From the NCBI GenBank assembly GCA_003644265.1, contig QNBX01000036.1:1-30902 (forward strand): a stretch of 30,902 bases of DNA. The letters run 5' to 3'. Shown piece by piece: positions 15,232-22,116 of the stretch; the stretch's first letter is position 1; each line of letters starts with the position of its first letter. The stretch comes from Planctomycetota bacterium (GTDB lineage Bacteria > Planctomycetota > B15-G4). Below the pieces are notes generated by a model. The model searched no databases, had not been told where the DNA came from, and worked only from the letters and a program-made list of their open reading frames with translations. Both the position numbers and the translations under genes were made by a program.

Positions 15232-16848
15232 ATGACCACCGCCGCCCTCAGCGCCACTCGCACGCCCGTGGTCCTCGTAGCCGACAAGCTCGACCCGGCG
15301 GGCGCGGCCATCCTTGAAGCGGCCGGAGTGGAGGTGCGCGTGCATCCGGGCCTGAGCGCCGACGAGCTCATCGCCGCCGCGGCCGACGTGGACGGCATCC
15401 TGGTGCGTAGCGCCGCCAAGGTCACCGCCGACGTGATCGAGGCCGCCCCGCGCCTGCGCGCCGTGGGTCGCGCGGGCATCGGCGTCGACAACATCGACCT
15501 GACCGCCGCCAGCCGTCGCGGCGTGCTGGTCATGAACACGCCCCTGGCCAACGCCACCACCACCGCCGAGCTGGCCATCGCGCACATGTTCAGCCTGGCA
15601 CGCCACACCGCCGAGGCCCAGGCCTCCATGTCCGCCGGGCGCTGGGACAAGTCCGCGCTGGTGGGCCGCGAGGTCACGGGCAAGACCCTGGCCGTCATCG
15701 GCCTCGGCAAGATCGGCCGCATCGTGGCGGAGCGCGGCCTCGGACTGCGCATGAACGTGATCGCCTACGACCCCTTCCTCACCGGCGACAGCCCCCTGAC
15801 CGGCGTCGAGCTGGTGGACCTCGACACGGCCCTGGCGCGCGCCGACGTGCTGAGCCTGCACGTGCCCAAGAGCAACGACACCGTGGGCCTGATCGACAGC
15901 GACGCCCTGAACAAGATGCGGCCCGACGCCTGCCTGATCAACTGCGCCCGCGGTGGCATCGTGGTGGAGGCCGACCTGCTGGCCGCTTTGAAGGCGGGCA
16001 CCATCGCCGCCGCCGCCCTCGACGTGTTCGAGACCGAGCCCCTGCCCGCGGACAGCCCCCTGCGCGGCGTGCCCAACCTGCTGCTGACGCCGCACCTGGG
16101 CGCCTCCAGCAGCGAGGCCCAGCAGCGCGTCTCCACCGAGATCGCACAGCAGATGGCCGACTACCTGCTGCGTGACGAGGGCCGCTGCGCCGTGAACGCG
16201 CCCAGCGTGGCGCCCGAGGAGCTGGCCCTGCTGCGGCCCTGGATGACGTTTGCGCGCCACGGCGGGCTCATGTTGGGACAGGTCTCCGACGACCCCGTGG
16301 TGCGCCTCGAGGTGGCCTGCCGCGGCGAGCTCTCCGAGCGCCCTAGCGCGCCCATCTGCACCGAGGCCGTGGCGGGCGTGCTCTCGCCCTGCCTGGACGT
16401 GCCCGTCAACGCCGTCAACGCCGCGGCCCTGGCCGAGGAGCGCGGGCTGGCGGTGCTCGAGCAACGCGCGGGCACCACCGGCAGCGCCAGCGCCTCCACC
16501 CTGGAGCTGCGCGTGGTCACCAAGTCAGGCGCCCAGCACAGCGTCACCGGCACCGTGCACGAGGGACAGCCGCGGCTCACGGCCTTCGACGGCTTCCGGG
16601 TCGACTTCGTGCCCTCGGGCAGTCTGCTGCTCACGCGCCACCGCGACCAGCCCGGCGTGCTGGCCAAGGTGGCCATCCTGCTGGGCGACGCGGGCGTCAA
16701 CATCGGCGGCCTGCACATGAGCGCCCGCCGCGACGACACCGACTCGGCCCTGGCGCTGTGGGAGCTGTCTCGCCCGCTGGAGAGCGACGAGCTCGACGGC
16801 TTGGCTGGCTTGTCGGTGCTGGTCGAGGCGCGCTGCATCCAGCTCTGA
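15232..16848 (+). CDS. serA: D-3-phosphoglycerate dehydrogenase (long, ACT-domain form)
   Basis: 538 residues from the ATG at 15232 (GGAG seven bases upstream). It oxidises 3-phosphoglycerate to 3-phosphohydroxypyruvate with NAD, the first step of serine synthesis. The NAD-binding motif VIGLGKIGRIVAERG is at 155-169. Catalytic Arg240 (NCARGGIVVEADL), Glu269 (DVFETEP) and His288 (TPHLGASSSEA) are all present. After the catalytic part come the intervening ASB domain (about 315-450) and a C-terminal ACT domain (about 460-538, with RHRDQPGVLAKVAILLGDAG), as in the mycobacterial-type long enzyme in which serine feedback is known. Other genes of the pathway, serB and a serC-like gene, follow on the same strand after an opposed gene. 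Confidence 0.96.
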   Translation: MTTAALSATRTPVVLVADKLDPAGAAILEAAGVEVRVHPGLSADELIAAAADVDGILVRSAAKVTADVIEAAPRLRAVGRAGIGVDNIDLTAASRRGVLVMNTPLANATTTAELAIAHMFSLARHTAEAQASMSAGRWDKSALVGREVTGKTLAVIGLGKIGRIVAERGLGLRMNVIAYDPFLTGDSPLTGVELVDLDTALARADVLSLHVPKSNDTVGLIDSDALNKMRPDACLINCARGGIVVEADLLAALKAGTIAAAALDVFETEPLPADSPLRGVPNLLLTPHLGASSSEAQQRVSTEIAQQMADYLLRDEGRCAVNAPSVAPEELALLRPWMTFARHGGLMLGQVSDDPVVRLEVACRGELSERPSAPICTEAVAGVLSPCLDVPVNAVNAAALAEERGLAVLEQRAGTTGSASASTLELRVVTKSGAQHSVTGTVHEGQPRLTAFDGFRVDFVPSGSLLLTRHRDQPGVLAKVAILLGDAGVNIGGLHMSARRDDTDSALALWELSRPLESDELDGLAGLSVLVEARCIQL

Positions 16849-16869
16849 GGACCCGCGCCGCTCGGAGCG

Positions 16870-18726
16870 TCAGTGCGAGGTGCCCAACAGCGCGTTGCTG
16901 GCGGCGGCGCCCTGAGGCCCCTCAGGATCGGCCTGCCAGGCCTGCACCCAGAACGGCAGGCCGGGGGGAATCTCCAGGGGCCAACTGCCCGGCAAGCTCA
17001 GGCTGCCGTCGCCCGAGGGCAGGCTCAGGTCGAAGCCGGGCGCCGCCGGGTCGGGCACCAGCACGCCGCCCTTGAAGGGCGCTCCCAGCTCGCTGAAGCC
17101 CACGAAGAACGTCAGCGCCGAGTCGGGCAGCAGGCCCGCCGCCTCCAGCACGAACGGGGACCCCGGCGCGAGCGAGCCCGTGCCGGTCAGGTTCGGCGCC
17201 GGCCCCGAACCCGCGAGCCCCTGGCCCAGGTCCTGCCACGGCTCGGCAAACGTCAGCCGGCTGATGCCGCCGTTGCCCGTGGCCGTGAACAGGTGCAGCA
17301 CCAGGATGTCGCCGCTGAGCGGATCGCGCTCCAGGTCGACGGGAAACAAGACGCCCTCGCCGAAGTCGCGCATCCACAGCGGACCCTGGGGCTCGTCGAA
17401 GGAGAGCGTGCGCAGCCAGCTCCAGCCGAAGTCGCCGAAGAAGAGCCGCTCGTGGTACTGCTGCGGGTAGTCCCCGCGGGCATACCAGACGCCCCCGATG
17501 ACGGTGGAGCCGAAGATGCCCTGCTGCGGCACGCCCTGCTCGTCCACGTGGCTGTCGGGCGGCAGCAGGTCGGCCGGATCCGAGTGGCCCCAGGCCGCGA
17601 AAGGCAGCGTGGCGAGCCCGGGCATGGCCGTGTTGCAGTTGGGGAAGCCGGGCGCAGGCGGGTCGAAGCCGGGGTAGCCGAAGCTGGGCGCGAAGCCCTC
17701 CAGGCAGGGCCAGCCGAAGTTCTCGCCACCCAGGCACAGGTTCAGCTCCTCGCGGTCGCCCCAGCCCACGTCGCCGATGATGAGGGGGTTGGGGTCGCCG
17801 GCCGACGGGTCGGTCTCGCCGCTGCCGGGCAGCAGCGCCGCGCGGAACGGGTTGCGCAGACCGAGGGCCCAGACCCGGCTGGGATTGCTGAAGACGTCAC
17901 CGTCAAAGAAGGGGTTGGATGCATAGCCGGCGCCCGTGCTGGGATTGATGCGCAGCAGCTTGCCGGCCAGGCTCTCCAGACTCTGCGCGCGGAAGGCGCC
18001 GCTGTCCTGCGCCTTGGGCGTGGGGCCCTTCTGCAGCGTGTCCGGGTGCACCCAGTCGTCGAAGGCCGCGTCGTCGTTGCCGCCGGCGTCCACCAGGTCG
18101 AAGTGCGAGCCGTCCCCGGTCGTGACGTACAGCGAGCCGTCGCTCGCGAAGGCCAGCGTGCCGCTGGCGTGGCTCAGGTGCACGGAGGCGATGGCGTCCG
18201 GTACAGAACCGTCGGGGAGCTGGTTGCCCAACAGGACCTGGCGGCTGCTCTCCTCCAGCAGCACCTCGCCCGCCACGCTGCCGGCGCGATAGCGCGTGAG
18301 CCGGCCGAAGCTGAACATGTCGTCAAAGTTGTAGACCACGTCCTGGCCCGGCAGCGGCGAGACCGTGTACAGCAGGTAGACCCAGCTGCGCGCGCCGCCA
18401 TCGGGCGAGAAGCCCGGGTGCAGGGCCAGGCCCAGCAGGCCGCGATCGCCGAAGTCGTTGATCTCGTCGCGCAGATCGATGCACGGCGCCAGCTGGAGCT
18501 CGAGACCGTCGTGCCGATGCACTTCGCCCGCCTTGGTGGCGATGTAGAGCGTACCGTCGTTGGCCACGGCCATGTCCGTGGGTCGGTTCAGCTCGCCGGG
18601 CAGCGATAGCAGCTCAAAGCCGGGTGGCAGCACCTGGGCGCCGGTGCTGGACAGCCCCAGCGCGCACAGCAGCAGCACGGCGGCGGCGGCTCGCGTCGAA
18701 CGGAGGTGGCACGTCGGCGATGTCAT
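16870..18726 (-). CDS. Secreted PQQ-dependent sugar dehydrogenase-like protein with shared C-terminal domain
   Basis: 618 residues from the ATG at 18726, which has GGAG upstream and a signal peptide ending STGAQ. An in-frame ATG at 18768 would add a poor hydrophilic start. The six-bladed propeller of the glucose/sorbosone dehydrogenase family is evident from GDRGLLGLALHPGF, HASGTLAFASDGSLYVTTGD, LAGKLLRINPSTG, RVWALGLRNPFRAALL and GDREELNLCLGGENFGWP. Members oxidise sugars with periplasmic PQQ, but many family proteins have no proven activity, and the cofactor residues were not all checked. Residues about 515-618 form a separate domain with FVGFSELGAPFKGG, LVPDP and ASNALLG, matching the end of the protein at 7357-9399. 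The gene lies between serA and serB on the opposite strand, converging with serA 21 nt away. Confidence 0.85.
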   Translation of the reverse strand: MTSPTCHLRSTRAAAAVLLLCALGLSSTGAQVLPPGFELLSLPGELNRPTDMAVANDGTLYIATKAGEVHRHDGLELQLAPCIDLRDEINDFGDRGLLGLALHPGFSPDGGARSWVYLLYTVSPLPGQDVVYNFDDMFSFGRLTRYRAGSVAGEVLLEESSRQVLLGNQLPDGSVPDAIASVHLSHASGTLAFASDGSLYVTTGDGSHFDLVDAGGNDDAAFDDWVHPDTLQKGPTPKAQDSGAFRAQSLESLAGKLLRINPSTGAGYASNPFFDGDVFSNPSRVWALGLRNPFRAALLPGSGETDPSAGDPNPLIIGDVGWGDREELNLCLGGENFGWPCLEGFAPSFGYPGFDPPAPGFPNCNTAMPGLATLPFAAWGHSDPADLLPPDSHVDEQGVPQQGIFGSTVIGGVWYARGDYPQQYHERLFFGDFGWSWLRTLSFDEPQGPLWMRDFGEGVLFPVDLERDPLSGDILVLHLFTATGNGGISRLTFAEPWQDLGQGLAGSGPAPNLTGTGSLAPGSPFVLEAAGLLPDSALTFFVGFSELGAPFKGGVLVPDPAAPGFDLSLPSGDGSLSLPGSWPLEIPPGLPFWVQAWQADPEGPQGAAASNALLGTSH

Positions 18727-19063
18727 TCCGGTTCTCCATGGGTGAACACTGCACTTGGTGAGCTGCACGCCGCCGCCTGCCGCTGCCGCGCCCGCGAGGC
18801 GTCGGCGCAGCCATCACCCGGCGCCCTCAGCCACAGGGCACCCAAGAATACCCGGCTTGTGCTGCGGTGCCGGGTCGATCATCGGCGCCGGTCCGCGGCC
18901 GAGCTTGTTCGCGTGCGAGACGGGTGCCACCATCGAGCCGTGAGAAGCGGCCCGGCCAGGCGGCCTTGGCGCTGATCGTGCCCACGGCAGCCGGGCCTGG
19001 CCAGCGACGCGGCAGGCCCGTGCCGGCCACAGGTCGGACCTTCACCCTGAGAGGAGCAGCGCC
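18727..19063. other. Intergenic region between divergent genes, no gene seen
   Basis: These 337 bases separate the PQQ-dehydrogenase-like start from the serB start. Frames through it are low-complexity arginine/alanine/proline sequence. A minus-strand TATTCT at 18845-18850 is a possible distant -10 for the dehydrogenase gene. A GAGGAG ribosome-binding site lies at 19051-19056 for serB. Nothing else is recognised. Confidence 0.5.
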
Positions 19064-19786
19064 TTGCCACTCCAGCCGCCCTACGAACGCATCGTCTTCG
19101 ACTGCGATTCGACCCTCACGGCCATCGAGGGCATTGACGAGCTGTGCGCGTCCTCGCCCGGAGCGCGCGAGCAGATCGAGGCGCTCACCAAGGCCGCCAT
19201 GAGCGGACAGCGACCGCTGGAGGACGTCTACGGCGAGCGCCTGTCCCTGGTGGCGCCGCGACAGCTCGACGTCATGCAGGTGGGCAGCCTCTACATCCAG
19301 CGCGCCCTGCCCGGCGCGCGCGAGCTGGTGGCCGGCCTGCGCTCGCTGGGCAAGGAGGTGTTGGTGGTGTCCGGTGGGCTGCACCTGGCGGTGGTGTCCT
19401 TTGCCACCTGGCTCGGGCTGCGCGACCAGCATGTGCACGCCGTCAAGGTGCTGTTCGACCACAACGGCAAGTACCTCGACTTCGACCGCAGCTGCCCGCT
19501 GACCCGCGCCGACGGCAAGGTCACGGTGCTGCAGGCGCTGCCCCCCGCGCGCACGCTTTTCATCGGCGACGGCATGACGGACGCCGCCACGCGCGACGTG
19601 GTGGACGACTTCCTGTGCTTCGGAGGCGTGGTGCTGCGCGACGAGGTCGCGGCCCTGGCCGATGAGGTGCTGACCACGCCCAGCCTGGCCGCCATGCTGC
19701 CGCTGCTGTGCAGCGCAGACGAGCTGGATCGCCTGCGTCGCGACCCGCGCCAGGGGCGGCTGCTGGAGCTGGCCGCAGCGCACTGA
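19064..19786 (+). CDS. serB: Phosphoserine phosphatase-like HAD hydrolase
   Basis: 240 residues. The TTG at 19064 is chosen because GAGGAG stands 7 nt before it and the protein then starts two turns before the first motif; no ATG fits. It removes phosphate from phosphoserine in the last step of serine synthesis. HAD motifs are complete: DCDSTLT (nucleophile Asp13, acid Asp15), VVSGG (Ser103), Lys152, and GDGMTD (Asp169, Asp173). The IEGIDELC sequence after motif I and the helical cap (about 22-85) are typical of SerB. No regulatory ACT domain is attached. Placement between serA and the aminotransferase gene strongly supports the function, although related HAD phosphatases act on other phosphate esters. 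Confidence 0.88.
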   Translation: MPLQPPYERIVFDCDSTLTAIEGIDELCASSPGAREQIEALTKAAMSGQRPLEDVYGERLSLVAPRQLDVMQVGSLYIQRALPGARELVAGLRSLGKEVLVVSGGLHLAVVSFATWLGLRDQHVHAVKVLFDHNGKYLDFDRSCPLTRADGKVTVLQALPPARTLFIGDGMTDAATRDVVDDFLCFGGVVLRDEVAALADEVLTTPSLAAMLPLLCSADELDRLRRDPRQGRLLELAAAH

Positions 19787-19818
19787 GACGGACCGCCCGC
19801 GCGCCCCATCACGCCGAC

Positions 19819-19944
19819 GTGCCCGTGCTGGCCGCCGTGCGCATGCTGGCCTCGCCCATCAAGGAGCGACGTGTGGCGGAGCTGGTGGGCAGCTCCATCG
19901 ACTGGGTGCTGCACGGCAAGCTGCCACGCAAGTTGACCCAGTAG
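19819..19944 (+). CDS. Possible 41-residue small ORF, low confidence
   Basis: A GTG at 19819 opens a short frame ending at 19942-19944. The product contains SPIKERRVAELVGSS and IDWVLHGKLPRKLTQ, more varied than the arginine/alanine shadows around it. There is no convincing ribosome-binding site. It may be a small protein, a C-terminal scrap or chance. The rest of 19787-20076 holds only a TAGCAT hexamer at 19988-19993, 83 nt before the next gene. Confidence 0.2.
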   Translation: MPVLAAVRMLASPIKERRVAELVGSSIDWVLHGKLPRKLTQ

Positions 19945-20076
19945 CAGCTGGGCTGAGAGCGCGTGTGGAAGCGCGTGCGCGGCGCGGTAGCATCGCCCGG
20001 GAGCGAGGCCGACGAGCCATGAGGCGTCGAGCGGTCCGCTCCCCCTCGCCCCTCCCCCCATCTGGACACGCGCGCC

Positions 20077-21204
20077 GTGAAGGATCCCACCGACCTCAAG
20101 CTGTTCATTCCCGGCCCGACCCACGTGCGCAGGCGCATCCTGGAGGCGCAGTCCGTGCCCATGATCGGGCACCGCAGCCCGTTCATGAAGCAGCTGCTGG
20201 CCGACGTGCTGCCGGGCGTGCGCAGCGCCTTCGGCACCGAGGGCAGCGTGGTCGTGCTGAGCAGCAGCAGCACCGGGTCCATGGAGGCGGTCAGCCGCTC
20301 GGTGGTGCGCCCCGGCAAGCGCGCGCTGCACCTGGTCAACGGCAACTTCTCCGACCTGTGGCGCAAGCTCAGCTTGGCCGTGGGGCTCGACGTGCTGGTG
20401 GCGGAGCTGCCCTGGGGCCAGGGCTGGCATGAGGCCAACGTGGCCGAGGCCCTGGCGCAGCACGGCCCGGTGGACGCGGTCTTCGTGGCGCACTGCGAGA
20501 CCTCCACCGGCGCCCTGTCCGACATCGCGGGCGTGGCCCGGGCCGTGCGCGCCGGCTGCCCCGAGGCGCTGGTCTGCGTGGACGTCACCTCCAGCGCCGC
20601 GGGCACGGAGATCGACTTCGACGCGCGAGATCTCGACGTGGCCGTGGGCGGCGTGCAGAAGGCCTGGGCCCTGCCGGCGGCCCTGGCCCTGGCGGCCGTC
20701 TCGCCGCGGGCGCTGGCGCGCATGGCCGAGGTGCCCCACCGCGGCTACACCAACGACCTGGCCTCGGCGCTCGAGTACCAGGACAACAAGGGCATGACCA
20801 GCACCACGCCGGCCATCCCTGTGATCCAGGCCCTGCGCGTGCAGCTGGGCGACATCGAGGCGGCCGGCGGCTTCGCGGCGCGCTTCGACACGCACCGCGC
20901 CATGCAGAGTCAGGTGCTCGAATGGGCCGCCGCGCGCGGCTTCGGCGTGCTGGCGCGGGATGGCTTCCGCAGCCCCACCGTCACCAGCATCGACGCCAAG
21001 GGCCGCTTCAAGATGGAGGACCTGGTGGCGGGCTACCGCGAGGCCGGGTACTTCATCACCGGCGGCTACGGCAAGACCAAGCCCACCCACTGGCGCATCG
21101 GTCACATGGGCGACCACACCCCCACCTGCGTGGGCGAGGTGCTGGCCCTGACCGACACCATCCTGGCCGCTATCGGCTGTGCGGCGGCACCCGCCGGCGC
21201 CTGA
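20077..21204 (+). CDS. Class V aminotransferase, probable phosphoserine aminotransferase
   Basis: 375 residues from a GTG at 20077. It is a fold-type I PLP enzyme of class V. The N-terminus FIPGPTHVRRRIL and PMIGHRSPFMKQL matches the alanine-glyoxylate/serine-pyruvate branch rather than the E. coli SerC branch. The PLP lysine is Lys195 in GGVQKAWALP. Asp169 in VCVDVTSS should contact the pyridine nitrogen, and an arginine in THWRIGHMGD near the C-terminus should bind the substrate carboxylate. With serA and serB a few kilobases upstream, the likely reaction is 3-phosphohydroxypyruvate plus glutamate to phosphoserine; several bacteria use enzymes of this branch for that step. Alternatives are serine-glyoxylate or alanine-glyoxylate transamination. 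Confidence 0.85.
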   Translation: MKDPTDLKLFIPGPTHVRRRILEAQSVPMIGHRSPFMKQLLADVLPGVRSAFGTEGSVVVLSSSSTGSMEAVSRSVVRPGKRALHLVNGNFSDLWRKLSLAVGLDVLVAELPWGQGWHEANVAEALAQHGPVDAVFVAHCETSTGALSDIAGVARAVRAGCPEALVCVDVTSSAAGTEIDFDARDLDVAVGGVQKAWALPAALALAAVSPRALARMAEVPHRGYTNDLASALEYQDNKGMTSTTPAIPVIQALRVQLGDIEAAGGFAARFDTHRAMQSQVLEWAAARGFGVLARDGFRSPTVTSIDAKGRFKMEDLVAGYREAGYFITGGYGKTKPTHWRIGHMGDHTPTCVGEVLALTDTILAAIGCAAAPAGA

Positions 21205-21330
21205 GCGCGGGCGGCACGCGTTCCAGTCATGCTCCAGTCGCGCCCCTGGGGCGCCGATGCCTGAGCAGGAGTGAACGGGTCGCGGTGCGGCCCTCGACAC
21301 CCCGCCGACATTCATGAAGGAGCGAGACAG

Positions 21331-21933
21331 ATGGTCAGCAACATGGACCGCAGGCTTTGGACGACGGCCCTGGGTGTCGGACTCGGCGCCCTGATCTGGG
21401 CCGGGGCCGCGCATCAGCGGCTGGGACGCCTCGAGTCCCATGAGCGCAACGAGGCGCCGGCCATCATGGCGGCCTCCACCGACATCCTGCGCGGCGTGGC
21501 CGGCATGCTGGGCGTCTCCGGCGCCGTGGGCCCCACTGGCGCGGTGGGCCCCAGCGGCCCCGTGGGCCCCACCTCGCGCTTCGGGAAGCCGGTGCCCGTG
21601 AACGTACCTGCCAAGGGCATGTCCGTGGGCTCGCCAGCCGGGGTCGAGAGCGACGGCCTGCTCATGCTCTGGGTCACCTGCCGCAACGACGCCTCGCTCA
21701 CGCTCACGGGCGAGATCTCCACCGGCGGCCCCTGGATGCCCCTGTCGCGCGTGTCCATGAACGGCAACCGCTCGGTGGCCAGCGACTCCATGACCCTGCC
21801 CGTGCCGGTGGGCGCGCGCTGGCGCGTGATCGCTTCGGGCGGCGGCGGCAAGGGCTTCGCCCAGACCATCGAGCGCGGCGCCGTGTGGATCCCACTGGGT
21901 GACGTCAAGCACGGCGGCGGCGACGGCGACTGA
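21331..21933 (+). CDS. Small membrane-anchored protein with a short collagen-like tract
   Basis: 200 residues from the ATG at 21331 (GGAG about 9 nt upstream; another ATG lies at 21343). A single membrane segment at about 11-27 anchors it. Residues 64-81 are six Gly-X-Y triplets (GAV GPT GAV GPS GPV GPT), a very short collagen-like tract, too short to form a stable triple helix alone. The C-terminal ~115 residues are beta-rich (LLMLWVTCRNDASLTLTGEI, then GARWRVIASGGGGKGFAQTI) and could be a small sandwich domain. No known family is recognised. It stands alone between the aminotransferase gene and the repeat/relic at 21943. Confidence 0.7.
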   Translation: MVSNMDRRLWTTALGVGLGALIWAGAAHQRLGRLESHERNEAPAIMAASTDILRGVAGMLGVSGAVGPTGAVGPSGPVGPTSRFGKPVPVNVPAKGMSVGSPAGVESDGLLMLWVTCRNDASLTLTGEISTGGPWMPLSRVSMNGNRSVASDSMTLPVPVGARWRVIASGGGGKGFAQTIERGAVWIPLGDVKHGGGDGD

Positions 21934-21936
21934 GCC

Positions 21937-22041
21937 TCAGCCCGGCTCGGGCTTGCAGGCGGCGGCGACCGCTGAACCGCGAGCACAGACGGCCGCGAGA
22001 GCGGTGCTGAGGTGTTGCTTCACGCCCTCCTCCTCGGACGC
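21937..22041 (-). pseudogene. Relic of a gene start: leader and first codons resembling the 24272-25252 gene
   Basis: The minus strand has a strong GAGGAGG ribosome-binding site, then GTG at 22023 and 27 further codons (reading KQHLSTALAA, then CARGSAVAAACKPEPG) to a stop at 21937-21939. The 21-nt segment 22021-22041 matches 25250-25270, around the start of the 24272-25252 gene, at 19 of 21 positions, and the first codons match at about two thirds of bases. The rest is repeat copy A, whose other copy lies just downstream of the 24272-25252 gene. So it looks like that gene's 5' end joined to its 3' flank with the body deleted. A real 28-residue peptide cannot be ruled out. Confidence 0.6.
21943..21991. 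repeat. 49-nt direct repeat, copy A
   Basis: Matches copy B at 24188-24236 in the same orientation at 46 of 49 positions. It begins just after the stop of the collagen-tract gene. On the minus strand it is read in frame as the end of the relic starting at 22023. Confidence 0.9.
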
Positions 22042-22050
22042 GGGGCAACC

Positions 22051-22056
22051 TATACT
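22051..22056 (+). promoter_or_regulatory. -10-like hexamer TATACT upstream of the metalloprotease gene
   Basis: A near-consensus -10, 61 nt before the ATG at 22117; the same hexamer precedes the cytochrome gene at 28279. Confidence 0.42.
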
Positions 22057-22116
22057 CGGGCACTTGCGCGGCCTCGTGTCGGCCCGCTCAAACCGCCTCC
22101 GGTAGGCCCTGCAGCC

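Noticed and set aside
18827..19063. Coding potential in the gap before serB
   Set aside because: All frames are low-complexity arginine/proline/alanine sequence and none continues sensibly into a neighbouring gene.
19291..21912. 873-codon minus-strand open frame
   Set aside because: Antisense to serB, the aminotransferase and the collagen-tract gene, each of which has full family motifs; the antisense product is histidine/glycine/alanine-rich without any motif.
22012..22116. Upstream extension of the metalloprotease to the ATG-less open frame at 22012
   Set aside because: It would cover the relic and the TATACT hexamer and would place the signal peptide 50 residues inside the protein.
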